Notes: generated by a model from the letters alone, not told the origin. Counted from the stretch's first letter, positions 9,300-16,641 are shown. The stretch: DNA of 64,000 nucleotides from Psychrobacillus sp044762855 (GCF_044762855.1 NZ_JBIWFB010000001.1:1116001-1180000), one strand, 5' to 3'. Program-made: numbers and translations.

Positions 9300-10322
9300 A
9301 TGAGTTTTTTTAAAAAGTTAAAAGAGAAAATGCTTGGTACAACGGAAGAAGTCCAAGAGACGGTTACGATTACGAATAAGTTTAAAGAAGGATTAGCTAA
9401 AACGAGAAACCAGTTTACCTCTAAAGTAAATGATTTAGTCGCAAAGTACCGCAAAGTAGATGAAGAGTTTTTCGAAGAACTAGAAGAAATTTTACTACAA
9501 GCAGACGTTGGTTTTGAAACGGTAGACGAGCTTATGGAGGCATTACGTTTTGAAGTACAGCGTAAAAATATAAAAGATACTGCAGGGATCCAGTCAGTAA
9601 TTTCTGAAAAGCTAGTTGAAATTTATGAAGCAGGCGATGAAAATATAACAGATTTGCAACTGGAAGAAGAGGAATTATCTGTTATTTTATTTGTCGGAGT
9701 AAATGGTGTAGGGAAAACAACTACAATCGGAAAACTTGCGCATCGTCTAAAAGGTGAGGGCAAAAAAGTAATGCTTGCTGCAGGAGACACATTCCGTGCA
9801 GGAGCAATTGACCAACTGCAAGTTTGGGGCGACCGAGTAGGTGTGGAAGTGATCAAACAAGCAGAAGGTTCAGATCCTGCTGCAGTTATGTATGATGCCA
9901 TTAGAGCAGCGAAAACAAGAAATGCAGATGTATTAATATGCGATACTGCTGGTCGACTTCAAAACAAAGTAAACTTAATGAATGAATTAGAAAAAATTCA
10001 TCGCGTTATTTCTCGGGAAATACCGGACGCTCCACATGAAGTATTATTGGCATTAGACGCTACTACCGGGCAAAATGCATTAGTGCAAGCACAAACGTTT
10101 AAAGAAGCAACAAATGTTACAGGTATTGTATTAACGAAGTTAGATGGCACGGCAAAAGGTGGTATCGTATTAGCGATTCGCACGAAGTTGCATATACCAG
10201 TAAAATTCGTTGGTCTGGGGGAACAAATGGATGACTTGCAACCATTTGATGCTGAGAAATATGTATATGGACTTTTCGCAGAAGGCTTAGAGCATGAAAG
10301 TGAAAATGAAGAAGACAAGTAA
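9300..10322 (+). CDS. ftsY: Signal recognition particle receptor FtsY
   Basis: FtsY is the membrane-associated GTPase that docks the Ffh-ribosome complex at the Sec translocon. The 340-residue protein has a charged N-terminal region and an N domain. The SRP-type G domain shows GVNGVGKTTT (G1), DTAGRLQ (G3) and TKLDGTAKGG (G4/G5). The long acidic A domain of Escherichia coli FtsY is missing, as is usual in Bacilli. The gene lies 14 bp downstream of smc with an AAAGGAG ribosome site. Confidence 0.97.
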   Translation: MSFFKKLKEKMLGTTEEVQETVTITNKFKEGLAKTRNQFTSKVNDLVAKYRKVDEEFFEELEEILLQADVGFETVDELMEALRFEVQRKNIKDTAGIQSVISEKLVEIYEAGDENITDLQLEEEELSVILFVGVNGVGKTTTIGKLAHRLKGEGKKVMLAAGDTFRAGAIDQLQVWGDRVGVEVIKQAEGSDPAAVMYDAIRAAKTRNADVLICDTAGRLQNKVNLMNELEKIHRVISREIPDAPHEVLLALDATTGQNALVQAQTFKEATNVTGIVLTKLDGTAKGGIVLAIRTKLHIPVKFVGLGEQMDDLQPFDAEKYVYGLFAEGLEHESENEEDK

Positions 10323-10328
10323 AAATAC

Positions 10329-10357
10329 TTGACAGTTGTATTTTCTATTACTAAACT
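10329..10357 (+). promoter_or_regulatory. ylxM-ffh promoter
   Basis: A consensus TTGACA (10329-10334), a 17-bp spacer and TAAACT (10352-10357) form a likely SigA promoter just after ftsY. Transcription would start near 10364, at the edge of a perfect inverted repeat. Confidence 0.7.
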
Positions 10358-10365
10358 AGAGAAAG

Positions 10366-10380
10366 ACCATTCAAAATGGT
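10366..10380. promoter_or_regulatory. Perfect palindrome at the predicted 5' end of the ylxM-ffh transcript
   Basis: ACCATT-CAA-AATGGT is a perfect 6-bp inverted repeat with a 3-nt centre. It begins about +3 relative to the predicted start and is followed directly by the ribosome site AGGGAGAG. It could be an operator, or an mRNA 5' hairpin that affects stability or ribosome access. Confidence 0.5.
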
Positions 10381-10394
10381 AGGGAGAGATGGGT

Positions 10395-10724
10395 ATGATT
10401 GAAAAAACAACGCGTATGAATTTTCTCTTCGATTTTTACCAGGCTTTATTAACCGATAAACAAAGAAGCTATATGCAGCTTTATTATTTAGATGATTTAT
10501 CACTTGGAGAAATAGCAGAAGAATATGATATTTCGAGACAAGCAGTTTATGATAATATTCGGCGAACAGAGGCAATGTTAGAAGAATATGAAGAAAAGCT
10601 AAATCTGTTCACGAAATTTGAGAAGCGGCAAGAAACGATTGACCAGCTACTGCTAGCAGTAAAGGAACAATCATCTGAACAAACACTGATTCAACTCATT
10701 AATCAATTAAAAGAATGGGATTAG
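10395..10724 (+). CDS. ylxM: YlxM, SRP-associated helix-turn-helix protein
   Basis: YlxM-family proteins (UPF0122) are small sigma-region-4-like proteins encoded with ffh; streptococcal relatives modulate SRP GTPase activity. The sequence EKTTRMNFLFDFYQALLTDKQ, then SLGEIAEEYDISRQAVYDNI as the helix-turn-helix (about residues 37-56), matches B. subtilis YlxM. ATG 10395 is preferred over ATG 10389 because the latter touches the ribosome site. The product has 109 residues. Only 12 bp separate it from ffh. Confidence 0.92.
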   Translation: MIEKTTRMNFLFDFYQALLTDKQRSYMQLYYLDDLSLGEIAEEYDISRQAVYDNIRRTEAMLEEYEEKLNLFTKFEKRQETIDQLLLAVKEQSSEQTLIQLINQLKEWD

Positions 10725-10736
10725 GAGGCGGCATGC

Positions 10737-12092
10737 ATGGCATTTGAAGGATTAGCTGAGCGACTCCAAGGGACGCTTCAGAAAATCAAAGGCAAAGGAA
10801 AAGTTTCTGAAGCTGACGTAAAAGAAATGATGAAAGACGTAAGACGTGCGTTAATTGAAGCGGACGTTAACTTAAAAGTAGTAAAAGAATTTGTCAAAAA
10901 TGTATCCGAACGAGCAGTTGGTCAAGAAGTGATGAAAAGTTTAACTCCTGGCCAACATGTTATCAAAATCGTTAAAGATGAACTAACGGAGTTAATGGGT
11001 GGGGAGCAAAGTCAAATTTCTTTTGCGACAAGACCACCGACTGTCATTATGATGGTTGGACTTCAAGGTGCAGGTAAAACAACGACTACTGGAAAACTAG
11101 CGAATGTACTGCGTAAAAAGTACAATAAAAAGCCTTTACTTGTTGCTGCCGATATTTATCGTCCAGCGGCAGTAAAACAGCTAGAAACGCTCGGTAAACA
11201 GTTATCTTTGCCAGTCTTTGCATTAGGGACAGATATTTCTCCTGTGGAAATTGTCAAACAGGCACTAGAGCATGCAAAAGAAGAGCATCATGATGTCGTA
11301 ATTGTCGATACAGCAGGTCGTCTTCATATTGACGAAACGCTTATGCAAGAGTTAAAAGATATTCGTGCGATTAAAGAACCGGATGAAATCTTCTTAGTTG
11401 TCGATGCGATGACAGGGCAAGACGCAGTCAATGTCGCGAATAATTTTAACGAAACAATCGGAATTACAGGTGTTGTTTTAACAAAACTGGATGGCGATAC
11501 TCGTGGTGGGGCAGCTTTATCTATTCGCTCTGTCACCCAAAAACCGATAAAATTTGTCGGAATGGGCGAAAAAATGGATGCATTAGAAGCTTTCCATCCA
11601 GAACGTATGGCTTCCCGTATTTTAGGTATGGGAGATATGATGTCTCTTATCGAAAAAGCCCAAGCAAATGTAGATGAAGAAAAAGCGAAGGAATTGGAAG
11701 AAAAATTCCGTACGCAATCTTTTACATTTGATGATTTCTTAGAGCAAATTGGTCAAATGAAACAAATGGGACCATTAGAAGAAATTTTGAAGATGCTTCC
11801 AGGGGCCGGGAAGATTAAAGGGTTAGAAAATGCAAAAATCGATGAAAAACAAATGGATCGTATAGAAGCGATCATTTATTCGATGAATAAGCAAGAAAAA
11901 ACGACCCCTGAAATTATTAACGGTCCAAGAAAAAAACGAATTGCAAAAGGATCTGGAACGTCTATTCAAGACGTGAATCGATTGTTGAAACAATTTGAAG
12001 ACATGAAAAAAATGATGAAACAAATGACCAACATGCAACAAAAAGGGAAGAAAAAGATGAAAATGCCAGGCCTAGACTCGCTTTTCAAATAA
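10737..12092 (+). CDS. ffh: Signal recognition particle protein Ffh
   Basis: Ffh binds scRNA and signal sequences as they leave the ribosome and delivers them to FtsY. The 451-residue protein has an N domain and a G domain (GLQGAGKTTT, DTAGRLH, TKLDGDTRGG). The methionine-rich M domain covers the last 150 residues and includes the RNA-binding segment RRKRIAKGSG-type (here RKKRIAKGSGTS). The start at 10737 reproduces MAFEGLAERLQ, as in other Bacilli; a nearby out-of-frame ATG at 10733 is ignored. The ribosome site is AGGAGG. Confidence 0.98.
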   Translation: MAFEGLAERLQGTLQKIKGKGKVSEADVKEMMKDVRRALIEADVNLKVVKEFVKNVSERAVGQEVMKSLTPGQHVIKIVKDELTELMGGEQSQISFATRPPTVIMMVGLQGAGKTTTTGKLANVLRKKYNKKPLLVAADIYRPAAVKQLETLGKQLSLPVFALGTDISPVEIVKQALEHAKEEHHDVVIVDTAGRLHIDETLMQELKDIRAIKEPDEIFLVVDAMTGQDAVNVANNFNETIGITGVVLTKLDGDTRGGAALSIRSVTQKPIKFVGMGEKMDALEAFHPERMASRILGMGDMMSLIEKAQANVDEEKAKELEEKFRTQSFTFDDFLEQIGQMKQMGPLEEILKMLPGAGKIKGLENAKIDEKQMDRIEAIIYSMNKQEKTTPEIINGPRKKRIAKGSGTSIQDVNRLLKQFEDMKKMMKQMTNMQQKGKKKMKMPGLDSLFK

Positions 12093-12130
12093 ATTTTCTC
12101 GAAAAAAATTAGGGTGTTAAGAAAAAACAC

Positions 12131-12159
12131 TTTACAAACAAATAAAAGCTTGATAATAT
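12131..12159 (+). promoter_or_regulatory. Probable rpsP promoter
   Basis: TTTACA (12131-12136), a 17-bp spacer and TAATAT (12154-12159) lie in the 104-bp gap between ffh and rpsP. An overlapping GATAAT at 12152 is an alternative -10. Confidence 0.45.
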
Positions 12160-12196
12160 ACTATCTTGTGTGAAACTATTCGGAGGTGCAATAAAA

Positions 12197-12469
12197 ATGG
12201 CAGTTAAAATTCGTTTAAAACGTATGGGAGCAAAAAAATCTCCTTTCTATCGTATTGTAGTAGCAGACGCTCGCGCTCCACGTGATGGCCGTCAAATTGA
12301 AACAGTAGGTACTTACAACCCACTTACTAAACCAGCAGAAGTTAAAATTAACGAAGAATTAGCGTTAAAATGGCTTCAAGACGGTGCGAAACCATCTGAT
12401 ACAGTACGTAACTTGTTCTCAGAACAAGGAATTATGGAAAAATTCCATAACGCAAAACTCGGCAAATAA
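12197..12469 (+). CDS. rpsP: Small ribosomal subunit protein bS16
   Basis: bS16 is an early-binding protein needed for 30S assembly. The 90-residue product begins MAVKIRLKRMGAKKSPFYRIVVAD, the family hallmark, and has the same length as in B. subtilis. An in-frame GTG 27 bp upstream is rejected because the ribosome site CGGAGGTG (12181-12188) lies between it and ATG 12197. It leads a ribosome maturation operon with khpA, rimM and trmD. Confidence 0.97.
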   Translation: MAVKIRLKRMGAKKSPFYRIVVADARAPRDGRQIETVGTYNPLTKPAEVKINEELALKWLQDGAKPSDTVRNLFSEQGIMEKFHNAKLGK

Positions 12470-12483
12470 TCGGAGGGGACAAT

Positions 12484-12717
12484 GTGAAGCAGCTGATCCA
12501 AGCAATCGTTAAACCATTAGTTGATTATCCTGATAAAGTTCAAGTTGAAGAAGAGGAGCATGTAAACCGTATAGTTTATAAACTTTCTGTTCATCCTGAA
12601 GATATGGGAAAAGTAATTGGCAAACAAGGGCGAGTAGCGAAAGCCATTCGTACTATTGTTTACTCAGCAGCAGGCAGTCACCAAAAGAAAAAAACATATG
12701 TCGATATTCAAGATTAA
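12484..12717 (+). CDS. khpA: RNA-binding protein KhpA (YlqC), KH domain
   Basis: KhpA is a small KH-domain RNA-binding protein that in other Firmicutes partners with KhpB/Jag. The 77-residue product has the GxxG loop in GKVIGKQGRVAKAIRTIV (about residues 41-58). Translation most likely starts at GTG 12484 after GGAGGGGAC. An out-of-frame ATG at 12482 is followed at once by TGA and so cannot be used. It sits between rpsP and rimM, as in B. subtilis, and a small terminator follows. Confidence 0.92.
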   Translation: MKQLIQAIVKPLVDYPDKVQVEEEEHVNRIVYKLSVHPEDMGKVIGKQGRVAKAIRTIVYSAAGSHQKKKTYVDIQD

Positions 12718-12744
12718 GGGAGAACACTTTGTTCTTCCTTTTTT
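12718..12744 (+). terminator. Terminator or attenuator after khpA
   Basis: GGGAGAACA (12718-12726) pairs with TGTTCTTCC (12730-12738) around a CTT loop and is followed by six T residues. It lies inside the apparent rpsP-trmD operon, so it may only partly reduce readthrough into rimM. Confidence 0.75.
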
Positions 12745-12762
12745 GATAGGAGGTTATTATAG

Positions 12763-13278
12763 ATGGAATGGTTTAATGTTGGTAAAATTGTAAATACGCA
12801 TGGTATTTGGGGAGAAGTTCGCGTTATTTCTACAACTGACTTTGCAGATGAACGATATGAGGTAGGTAGCGAACTAGGTCTTTTTAAAGCAGATGGTTCT
12901 AAACCGATTATTGTTAAAGTGGCTAGTCATCGTAAGCATAAAAACTTTGATTTATTAACATTTGAAGGATATACATTATTAAAAGATGTGGAAGTTTTCC
13001 GGGATGCGGTATTAAAAGTATCGGAAAAGTATCTTTCTGATTTAGAAGATAATGAATTTTATTACCACGAGATTATCGGTTGTTCCGTTGAATCTTTAGA
13101 AGGTGAAGTAATTGGAACTGTTACGGAAATCATTCAAACCGGCGCAAATGACGTTTGGGCAGTTCAACCTGTAAAAGGGAAAACGCATTATATTCCGTAT
13201 ATCGAAGACGTTGTTAAAACGGTTGATATTGCCAGCAAAAAAATCACGATTGATGTGCTGGATGGTTTGTTATCATGA
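12763..13278 (+). CDS. rimM: 16S rRNA processing protein RimM
   Basis: RimM assists maturation of the 30S head and binds uS19. The 171-residue protein begins with GKIVNTHGIWGEVRV, the conserved N-terminal RimM signature. A PRC-barrel domain forms the C-terminal half (YHEIIGCSVESLEG, VKGKTHYIPYIEDVV). ATG 12763 follows AGGAGG. Its stop overlaps the trmD start (ATGA), which suggests coupled translation of the two RNA-maturation genes. Confidence 0.96.
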   Translation: MEWFNVGKIVNTHGIWGEVRVISTTDFADERYEVGSELGLFKADGSKPIIVKVASHRKHKNFDLLTFEGYTLLKDVEVFRDAVLKVSEKYLSDLEDNEFYYHEIIGCSVESLEGEVIGTVTEIIQTGANDVWAVQPVKGKTHYIPYIEDVVKTVDIASKKITIDVLDGLLS

Positions 13279-14006
13279 TGAACATTCATATTCTTTCGCT
13301 TTTTCCAGAAATGTTTACGGGGGTATTTAATTCCTCCATTTTGAAAAAGGCGCAGGAAAAAGAGGAAGTTGCGATTAATGTAGTCAACTTTCGAGATTTT
13401 TCCGGCAACAAACATCATCAAGTGGATGATTATCCATATGGTGGCGGAGCTGGTATGGTGTTGAAGCCAGAACCTATTTTTAATGCGGTAGAATCGCTTA
13501 TTACGGATTCGGAACATAAACGTCGTGTTATTCTTCTTTGTCCCCAAGGAGAGCGATTTACGCAACAAAAAGCAGAGGAACTTGCGAAAGAAGAAGAACT
13601 AATTTTCATTTGTGGTCATTATGAAGGCTATGACGAACGCATCAGAGAACATTTAGTGACAGACGAGATTTCTATCGGAGATTTTGTTTTGACAGGTGGA
13701 GAGTTGGCGGCAATGACTGTTGTTGACAGTGTTGTGAGACTTTTACCGAATGTACTTGGAAAAGCGGAATCACATGAACAGGATTCTTTTTCGACTGGAC
13801 TATTAGAGCATCCGCATTATACTCGCCCAGTAGAATATCGCGGCTATAAAGTACCGGATGTTTTATTGTCAGGAAATCATGCAGCCATTGAAAAATGGAG
13901 AAAAGAGCAGTCATTAAAACGAACGGTTGAAAGAAGACCTGATTTGTTAGAAACGGCTGAATTGACTGAAGCAGATAAAGAGATTATTCGTGTGTTAAAA
14001 AAATAA
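13275..14006 (+). CDS. trmD: tRNA (guanine-N1)-methyltransferase TrmD
   Basis: TrmD methylates G37 of tRNAs reading CNN codons to prevent frameshifting, using S-adenosylmethionine. The 243-residue SPOUT enzyme shows PYGGGAGMVLKPEP, CPQGERFTQQ and the trefoil-knot segment SIGDFVLTGGE. ATG 13275 overlaps the rimM stop; ATG 13278 one codon later is equally possible. No strong ribosome site is seen, consistent with coupling to rimM. Confidence 0.96.
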   Translation: MMNIHILSLFPEMFTGVFNSSILKKAQEKEEVAINVVNFRDFSGNKHHQVDDYPYGGGAGMVLKPEPIFNAVESLITDSEHKRRVILLCPQGERFTQQKAEELAKEEELIFICGHYEGYDERIREHLVTDEISIGDFVLTGGELAAMTVVDSVVRLLPNVLGKAESHEQDSFSTGLLEHPHYTRPVEYRGYKVPDVLLSGNHAAIEKWRKEQSLKRTVERRPDLLETAELTEADKEIIRVLKK

Positions 14007-14027
14007 CATAAATAAATTATTAAACTG

Positions 14028-14056
14028 TTGCACCTATGAACTTGTTATGATATATT
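14028..14056 (+). promoter_or_regulatory. rplS promoter (extended -10)
   Basis: TTGCAC (14028-14033), a 17-bp spacer and TATATT (14051-14056) are preceded by a TGn extension (14048-14050). This is among the best SigA promoters in the window. The -35 lies in one arm of an inverted repeat, CTGTTGCA (14025-14032) with TGCAACAG (14101-14108). Confidence 0.75.
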
Positions 14057-14062
14057 CTATTA

Positions 14063-14145
14063 TGTACTTTTATGTAAAGTACGGATTTTGGGTGTTCCGC
14101 TGCAACAGCTAATGTGTGTAAGAGCATTCTAGAGAAGGAGAGAAA
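14063..14145 (+). promoter_or_regulatory. Candidate structured leader of rplS
   Basis: The predicted transcript starts with a perfect hairpin (GTACTTT 14064-14070, loop TATGT, AAAGTAC 14076-14082). A shorter one, GCTG-CAA-CAGC, follows at 14099-14109, before the ribosome site GAAGGAGAG. Firmicutes rplS genes are known to carry an L19 leader that responds to the ribosomal protein. Whether this one is that family was not testable by eye. Confidence 0.45.
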
Positions 14146-14493
14146 ATGATGCAAAACATTATTTCAGAAATCACTAAAGAACAATTACGTACAGATCTTC
14201 CTACTTTCCGTCCTGGTGACACTGTTCGTGTACACGTTAAGGTAGTAGAGGGAACTCGTGAACGTATCCAAATGTACGAAGGTGTTGTAATTAAACGTCG
14301 TGGTGGCGGAATTAGCGAAACTTTCACAGTTCGTAAAATTTCTTCTGGCGTTGGTGTTGAACGTACATTCCCTGTACACACACCAAAAATTGCAAACTTA
14401 GAAGTTGTTCGTCGTGGTAAAGTTCGTCGTGCTAAATTGTACTACTTACGTGAACTACGTGGTAAAGCAGCTCGTATTAAAGAACGTCGCTAA
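14146..14493 (+). CDS. rplS: Large ribosomal subunit protein bL19
   Basis: bL19 lies at the 30S-50S interface. The product (115 residues from ATG 14146, or 114 from ATG 14149, which aligns better with B. subtilis) carries ITKEQLRTDLPTFRPGDTVR and VIKRRGGGISETFTVRKIS. The tail is very basic (GKAARIKERR). It has its own strong promoter and a terminator, so it appears to be transcribed separately from trmD. Confidence 0.97.
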   Translation: MMQNIISEITKEQLRTDLPTFRPGDTVRVHVKVVEGTRERIQMYEGVVIKRRGGGISETFTVRKISSGVGVERTFPVHTPKIANLEVVRRGKVRRAKLYYLRELRGKAARIKERR

Positions 14494-14504
14494 TAGTAAA
14501 AGTA

Positions 14505-14555
14505 AATGTTGTAGTGAAGGTGATGCCACTTTTGCTACAACATTTTTTCTTTTTT
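14505..14555 (+). terminator. Rho-independent terminator after rplS
   Basis: A perfect 10-bp stem (AATGTTGTAG at 14505-14514 with CTACAACATT at 14535-14544) is followed by a long T-rich run to about 14555. Confidence 0.92.
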
Positions 14556-14578
14556 CAAAAGAAATGTTGTCATACCTT

Positions 14579-14607
14579 TTGCTTGAAACTAATTTTCCTT
14601 GTACAAT
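14579..14607 (+). promoter_or_regulatory. Probable lepB promoter
   Basis: TTGCTT (14579-14584), a 17-bp spacer and TACAAT (14602-14607) follow the rplS terminator. They would give lepB-rbgA their own transcription start near 14614. Confidence 0.5.
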
Positions 14608-14635
14608 ATAAGGAGTGAATAAAGGAGGCAAATTG

Positions 14636-15199
14636 ATGGAACAAGTAAAAAAGGAAAAGAATGAATTATGGGAGTGGTCAAAGGCACTTTTAATCGCTTT
14701 TGGACTAGCGGCAATAATTCGTTTCTTTTTATTTACACCAATCGTAGTAGACGGAGAATCCATGATGCCTACTTTAAAAAATGGGGATCGAATGGTTGTT
14801 AACAAAATTGGCTATATGGTTGGCAAACCAGATCGTTACGATATAGTAGTATTTCATGCGCCAGAACAAAAAAATTATATTAAACGTGTGATTGGTCTAC
14901 CTGGCGATCATGTAGAGTTTAAAAATGACCAGTTATTAATTAACGGAAAAGCATTACCAGAACCATATTTAGAACAGTATAAAAGTGAAATTAGTGAAGG
15001 AACGCTTACAGGTGACTTCACTTTAGAAGAGACTCCAGCACAAGTGAATGTAATCCCTGACGGATATATATTTGTAATGGGAGATAATCGTCTATATAGT
15101 AAAGATAGCCGACATATCGGTCTTATTGCGATCGACGAAGTGATTGGAAGCACGAACTTCGTATTTTGGCCAATGGATGATATTGGTTTTGTAAAGTAA
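14636..15199 (+). CDS. lepB: Type I signal peptidase
   Basis: This membrane serine protease removes signal peptides from Sec/Tat-exported proteins. The 187-residue product has a short cytoplasmic N-terminus and one membrane span (about residues 16-37). The catalytic Ser42 is in GESMMPTL and the general base Lys83 in YIKRVIGLPGD. MGDNR appears near the C-terminus. GTG 14615 is rejected because the ribosome site AAAGGAGG lies after it; ATG 14636 has correct spacing. The gene lies next to rbgA; B. subtilis has no signal peptidase gene at this locus. Confidence 0.95.
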   Translation: MEQVKKEKNELWEWSKALLIAFGLAAIIRFFLFTPIVVDGESMMPTLKNGDRMVVNKIGYMVGKPDRYDIVVFHAPEQKNYIKRVIGLPGDHVEFKNDQLLINGKALPEPYLEQYKSEISEGTLTGDFTLEETPAQVNVIPDGYIFVMGDNRLYSKDSRHIGLIAIDEVIGSTNFVFWPMDDIGFVK

Positions 15200-15214
15200 A
15201 GAAGGTGGAACGAA

Positions 15215-16066
15215 ATGACGATTCAATGGTTTCCTGGTCATATGGCCAAAGCAAGAAGAGAAGTAACGGAAAACTTAAAACTAGTCGACATTATATTTGA
15301 GTTAATAGATGCACGTTTGCCGTTGTCTTCCCGAAATCCGATGATTGATGAAGTAGTTCATCAAAAAACAAGATTACTCATTTTAAACAAAATGGATATG
15401 GCGGATGAAGCACAGACGAGAAAATGGATAGCTTATTTTGAGTCAAAAGGGCACCCTGCTGTTGCGATAAACTCTTTAGAAGGAAAAGGATTACAAACTG
15501 TTTTCAAAGCCGCTAAAGAGCTTTTAAAGCCGAAATGGGACCGTATGAAAGAGCGAGGCATTAAACCTCGTGCAATTCGTGCAATGATTGTTGGCATTCC
15601 GAATGTAGGAAAGTCTACACTCATTAACCGATTTGCCAAGAAGAACATTGCGAGAACTGGTAATACGCCGGGCGTGACCAAAAGACAACAGTGGATCAAA
15701 GTAGAAAAGGAAATAGAATTACTCGATACGCCGGGTATTCTTTGGCCAAAGTTTGAAGATCAACAAGTTGGATATAAATTGGCGCTCACTGGTGCAATAA
15801 AAGATGCAGTGATCAACATGGAAGACTTGGCTGTATATGGGCTTCGTTTTCTACAAGAACATTATCCAAAGCGTATGGAAGAACGTTATCAGCTAACAGA
15901 GGTCGGTGAAGACCTAGTAGAAACGTTTGACCATATTGGAAAGCTACGGAGATGTTACGCGGGCGGTGGCGAAATTGATTATGATCAAGTCGCTGAATTA
16001 ATCGTTCGAGACGTTCGTAATCTGCATCTTGGTAAATTGACCTTTGATTTTGTAGAAGAATATTAA
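15215..16066 (+). CDS. rbgA: Ribosome biogenesis GTPase RbgA (YlqF)
   Basis: RbgA is required for late assembly of the 50S subunit. The GTPase motifs appear in circularly permuted order: NKMD (G4) near residue 60 comes before GIPNVGKST (G1) near residue 130 and DTPGI (G3). This order is diagnostic for the YlqF/YawG family. The 283-residue length is normal (B. subtilis 282). The N-terminal IQWFPGHMAKARRE is highly conserved. A terminator follows, and then a gene-free repeat region before rnhB. Confidence 0.97.
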   Translation: MTIQWFPGHMAKARREVTENLKLVDIIFELIDARLPLSSRNPMIDEVVHQKTRLLILNKMDMADEAQTRKWIAYFESKGHPAVAINSLEGKGLQTVFKAAKELLKPKWDRMKERGIKPRAIRAMIVGIPNVGKSTLINRFAKKNIARTGNTPGVTKRQQWIKVEKEIELLDTPGILWPKFEDQQVGYKLALTGAIKDAVINMEDLAVYGLRFLQEHYPKRMEERYQLTEVGEDLVETFDHIGKLRRCYAGGGEIDYDQVAELIVRDVRNLHLGKLTFDFVEEY

Positions 16067-16077
16067 TGTGAAAATAT

Positions 16078-16112
16078 ACCCTTTTTGCCATACGGTAAAG
16101 AGGGTTTTCTCT
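16078..16112 (+). terminator. Terminator after rbgA
   Basis: A 12-bp stem allowing G-U pairs (ACCCTTTTTGCC at 16078-16089 with GGTAAAGAGGGT at 16094-16105) is followed by TTTCTC. Confidence 0.7.
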
Positions 16113-16150
16113 TGCTTTCAGACATAATAAACTTTGTGAAATGGGGACAG

Positions 16151-16306
16151 TTTAGGGATAATGCGTCGTAGTGACCGCTATGATTTTCGCTGCAGTCGTA
16201 CGCTTTCCGCCGGGCGAGCGATGAGCCATCCCCGCCGCTTGCGCGTACGTTGGGATTGCTCATTAGCCCACTCATCCGACTGGAGTCGACGCCTGTAGCG
16301 AAAATC
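16151..16306 (+). repeat. Dispersed intergenic repeat, copy A
   Basis: A core of about 125 bp (16182-16306) starts with GATTTTCGCTGCAG and ends with CTGTAGCGAAAATC, so its ends are inverted repeats of each other. A left flank TTTAGGGATAATGCGTC (from 16151) is shared with copies B and C elsewhere in the window. The core is GC-richer than its surroundings and also contains GCTTTCCGCCGGG and GGAGTCGACGC. Similar elements are, to my recollection, widespread in Bacillales intergenic DNA. It has no coding capacity. Confidence 0.85.
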
Positions 16307-16417
16307 AATAGAATTTGTTTACTTATTTAGCATCGACTCATTAAAAAAAAATTTTATATAGGTTTTTGGACTAAGAGAATCCAGTAAATGGCTTAGGATA
16401 GCCATTCGGTCATTGAT

Positions 16418-16488
16418 AGTAATCAATTCTATTCCAAAAGCAATCAAATCAACATGAGAGCAACCAAATTGCTGGTGAAAGTAACCAA
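16418..16488 (+). repeat. Phased array of AGYAAYCAA (4 units, 20-21 bp)
   Basis: The 9-mer AGYAAYCAA occurs at 16418, 16439, 16459 and 16480, with spacings of 21, 20 and 21 bp. The bases between units are not conserved. A degenerate earlier unit may begin at 16400. The same type of array occurs inverted at 58970-59060. The spacing is about two turns of B-DNA, so the motifs lie on one face of the helix. Confidence 0.85.
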
Positions 16489-16548
16489 TTCTTAAAATAA
16501 CAAGTTGACTTGAGGCGAGAGGACCAGGAATTGGCCGCATTATTTATA

Positions 16549-16641
16549 AACGTTGCGCAAATGGTCGATAATGTTGCGAGTTTGAAGGAGAATGTTGCGC
16601 GAATGCCATACAATGTTGCGAGTAACGCCTGTAACGTTGCG
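16549..16641 (+). repeat. Phased array of AAYGTTGCG (5 units, exact 21 bp)
   Basis: The 9-mer AAYGTTGCG occurs at 16549, 16570, 16591, 16612 and 16633, always exactly 21 bp apart, with 12 unconserved bases between. Read on the other strand the unit is CGCAACRTT, which shares the GCAAC core with the neighbouring AGYAAYCAA array in opposite orientation. No function is known to me. Confidence 0.88.

Noticed and set aside
14405..14611. 68-residue frame overlapping rplS and its terminator
   Set aside because: It covers the rplS terminator hairpin in a different frame and has no ribosome site.
15813..16308. Minus-strand frames at the end of rbgA and across repeat copy A
   Set aside because: They are antisense to rbgA or the repeat, without ribosome sites or domain similarity.
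16418..16641. CRISPR array
   Set aside because: The conserved parts are only 9 bp and the spacers 11-12 bp, and there are no cas genes or leader, so it cannot be a CRISPR array.
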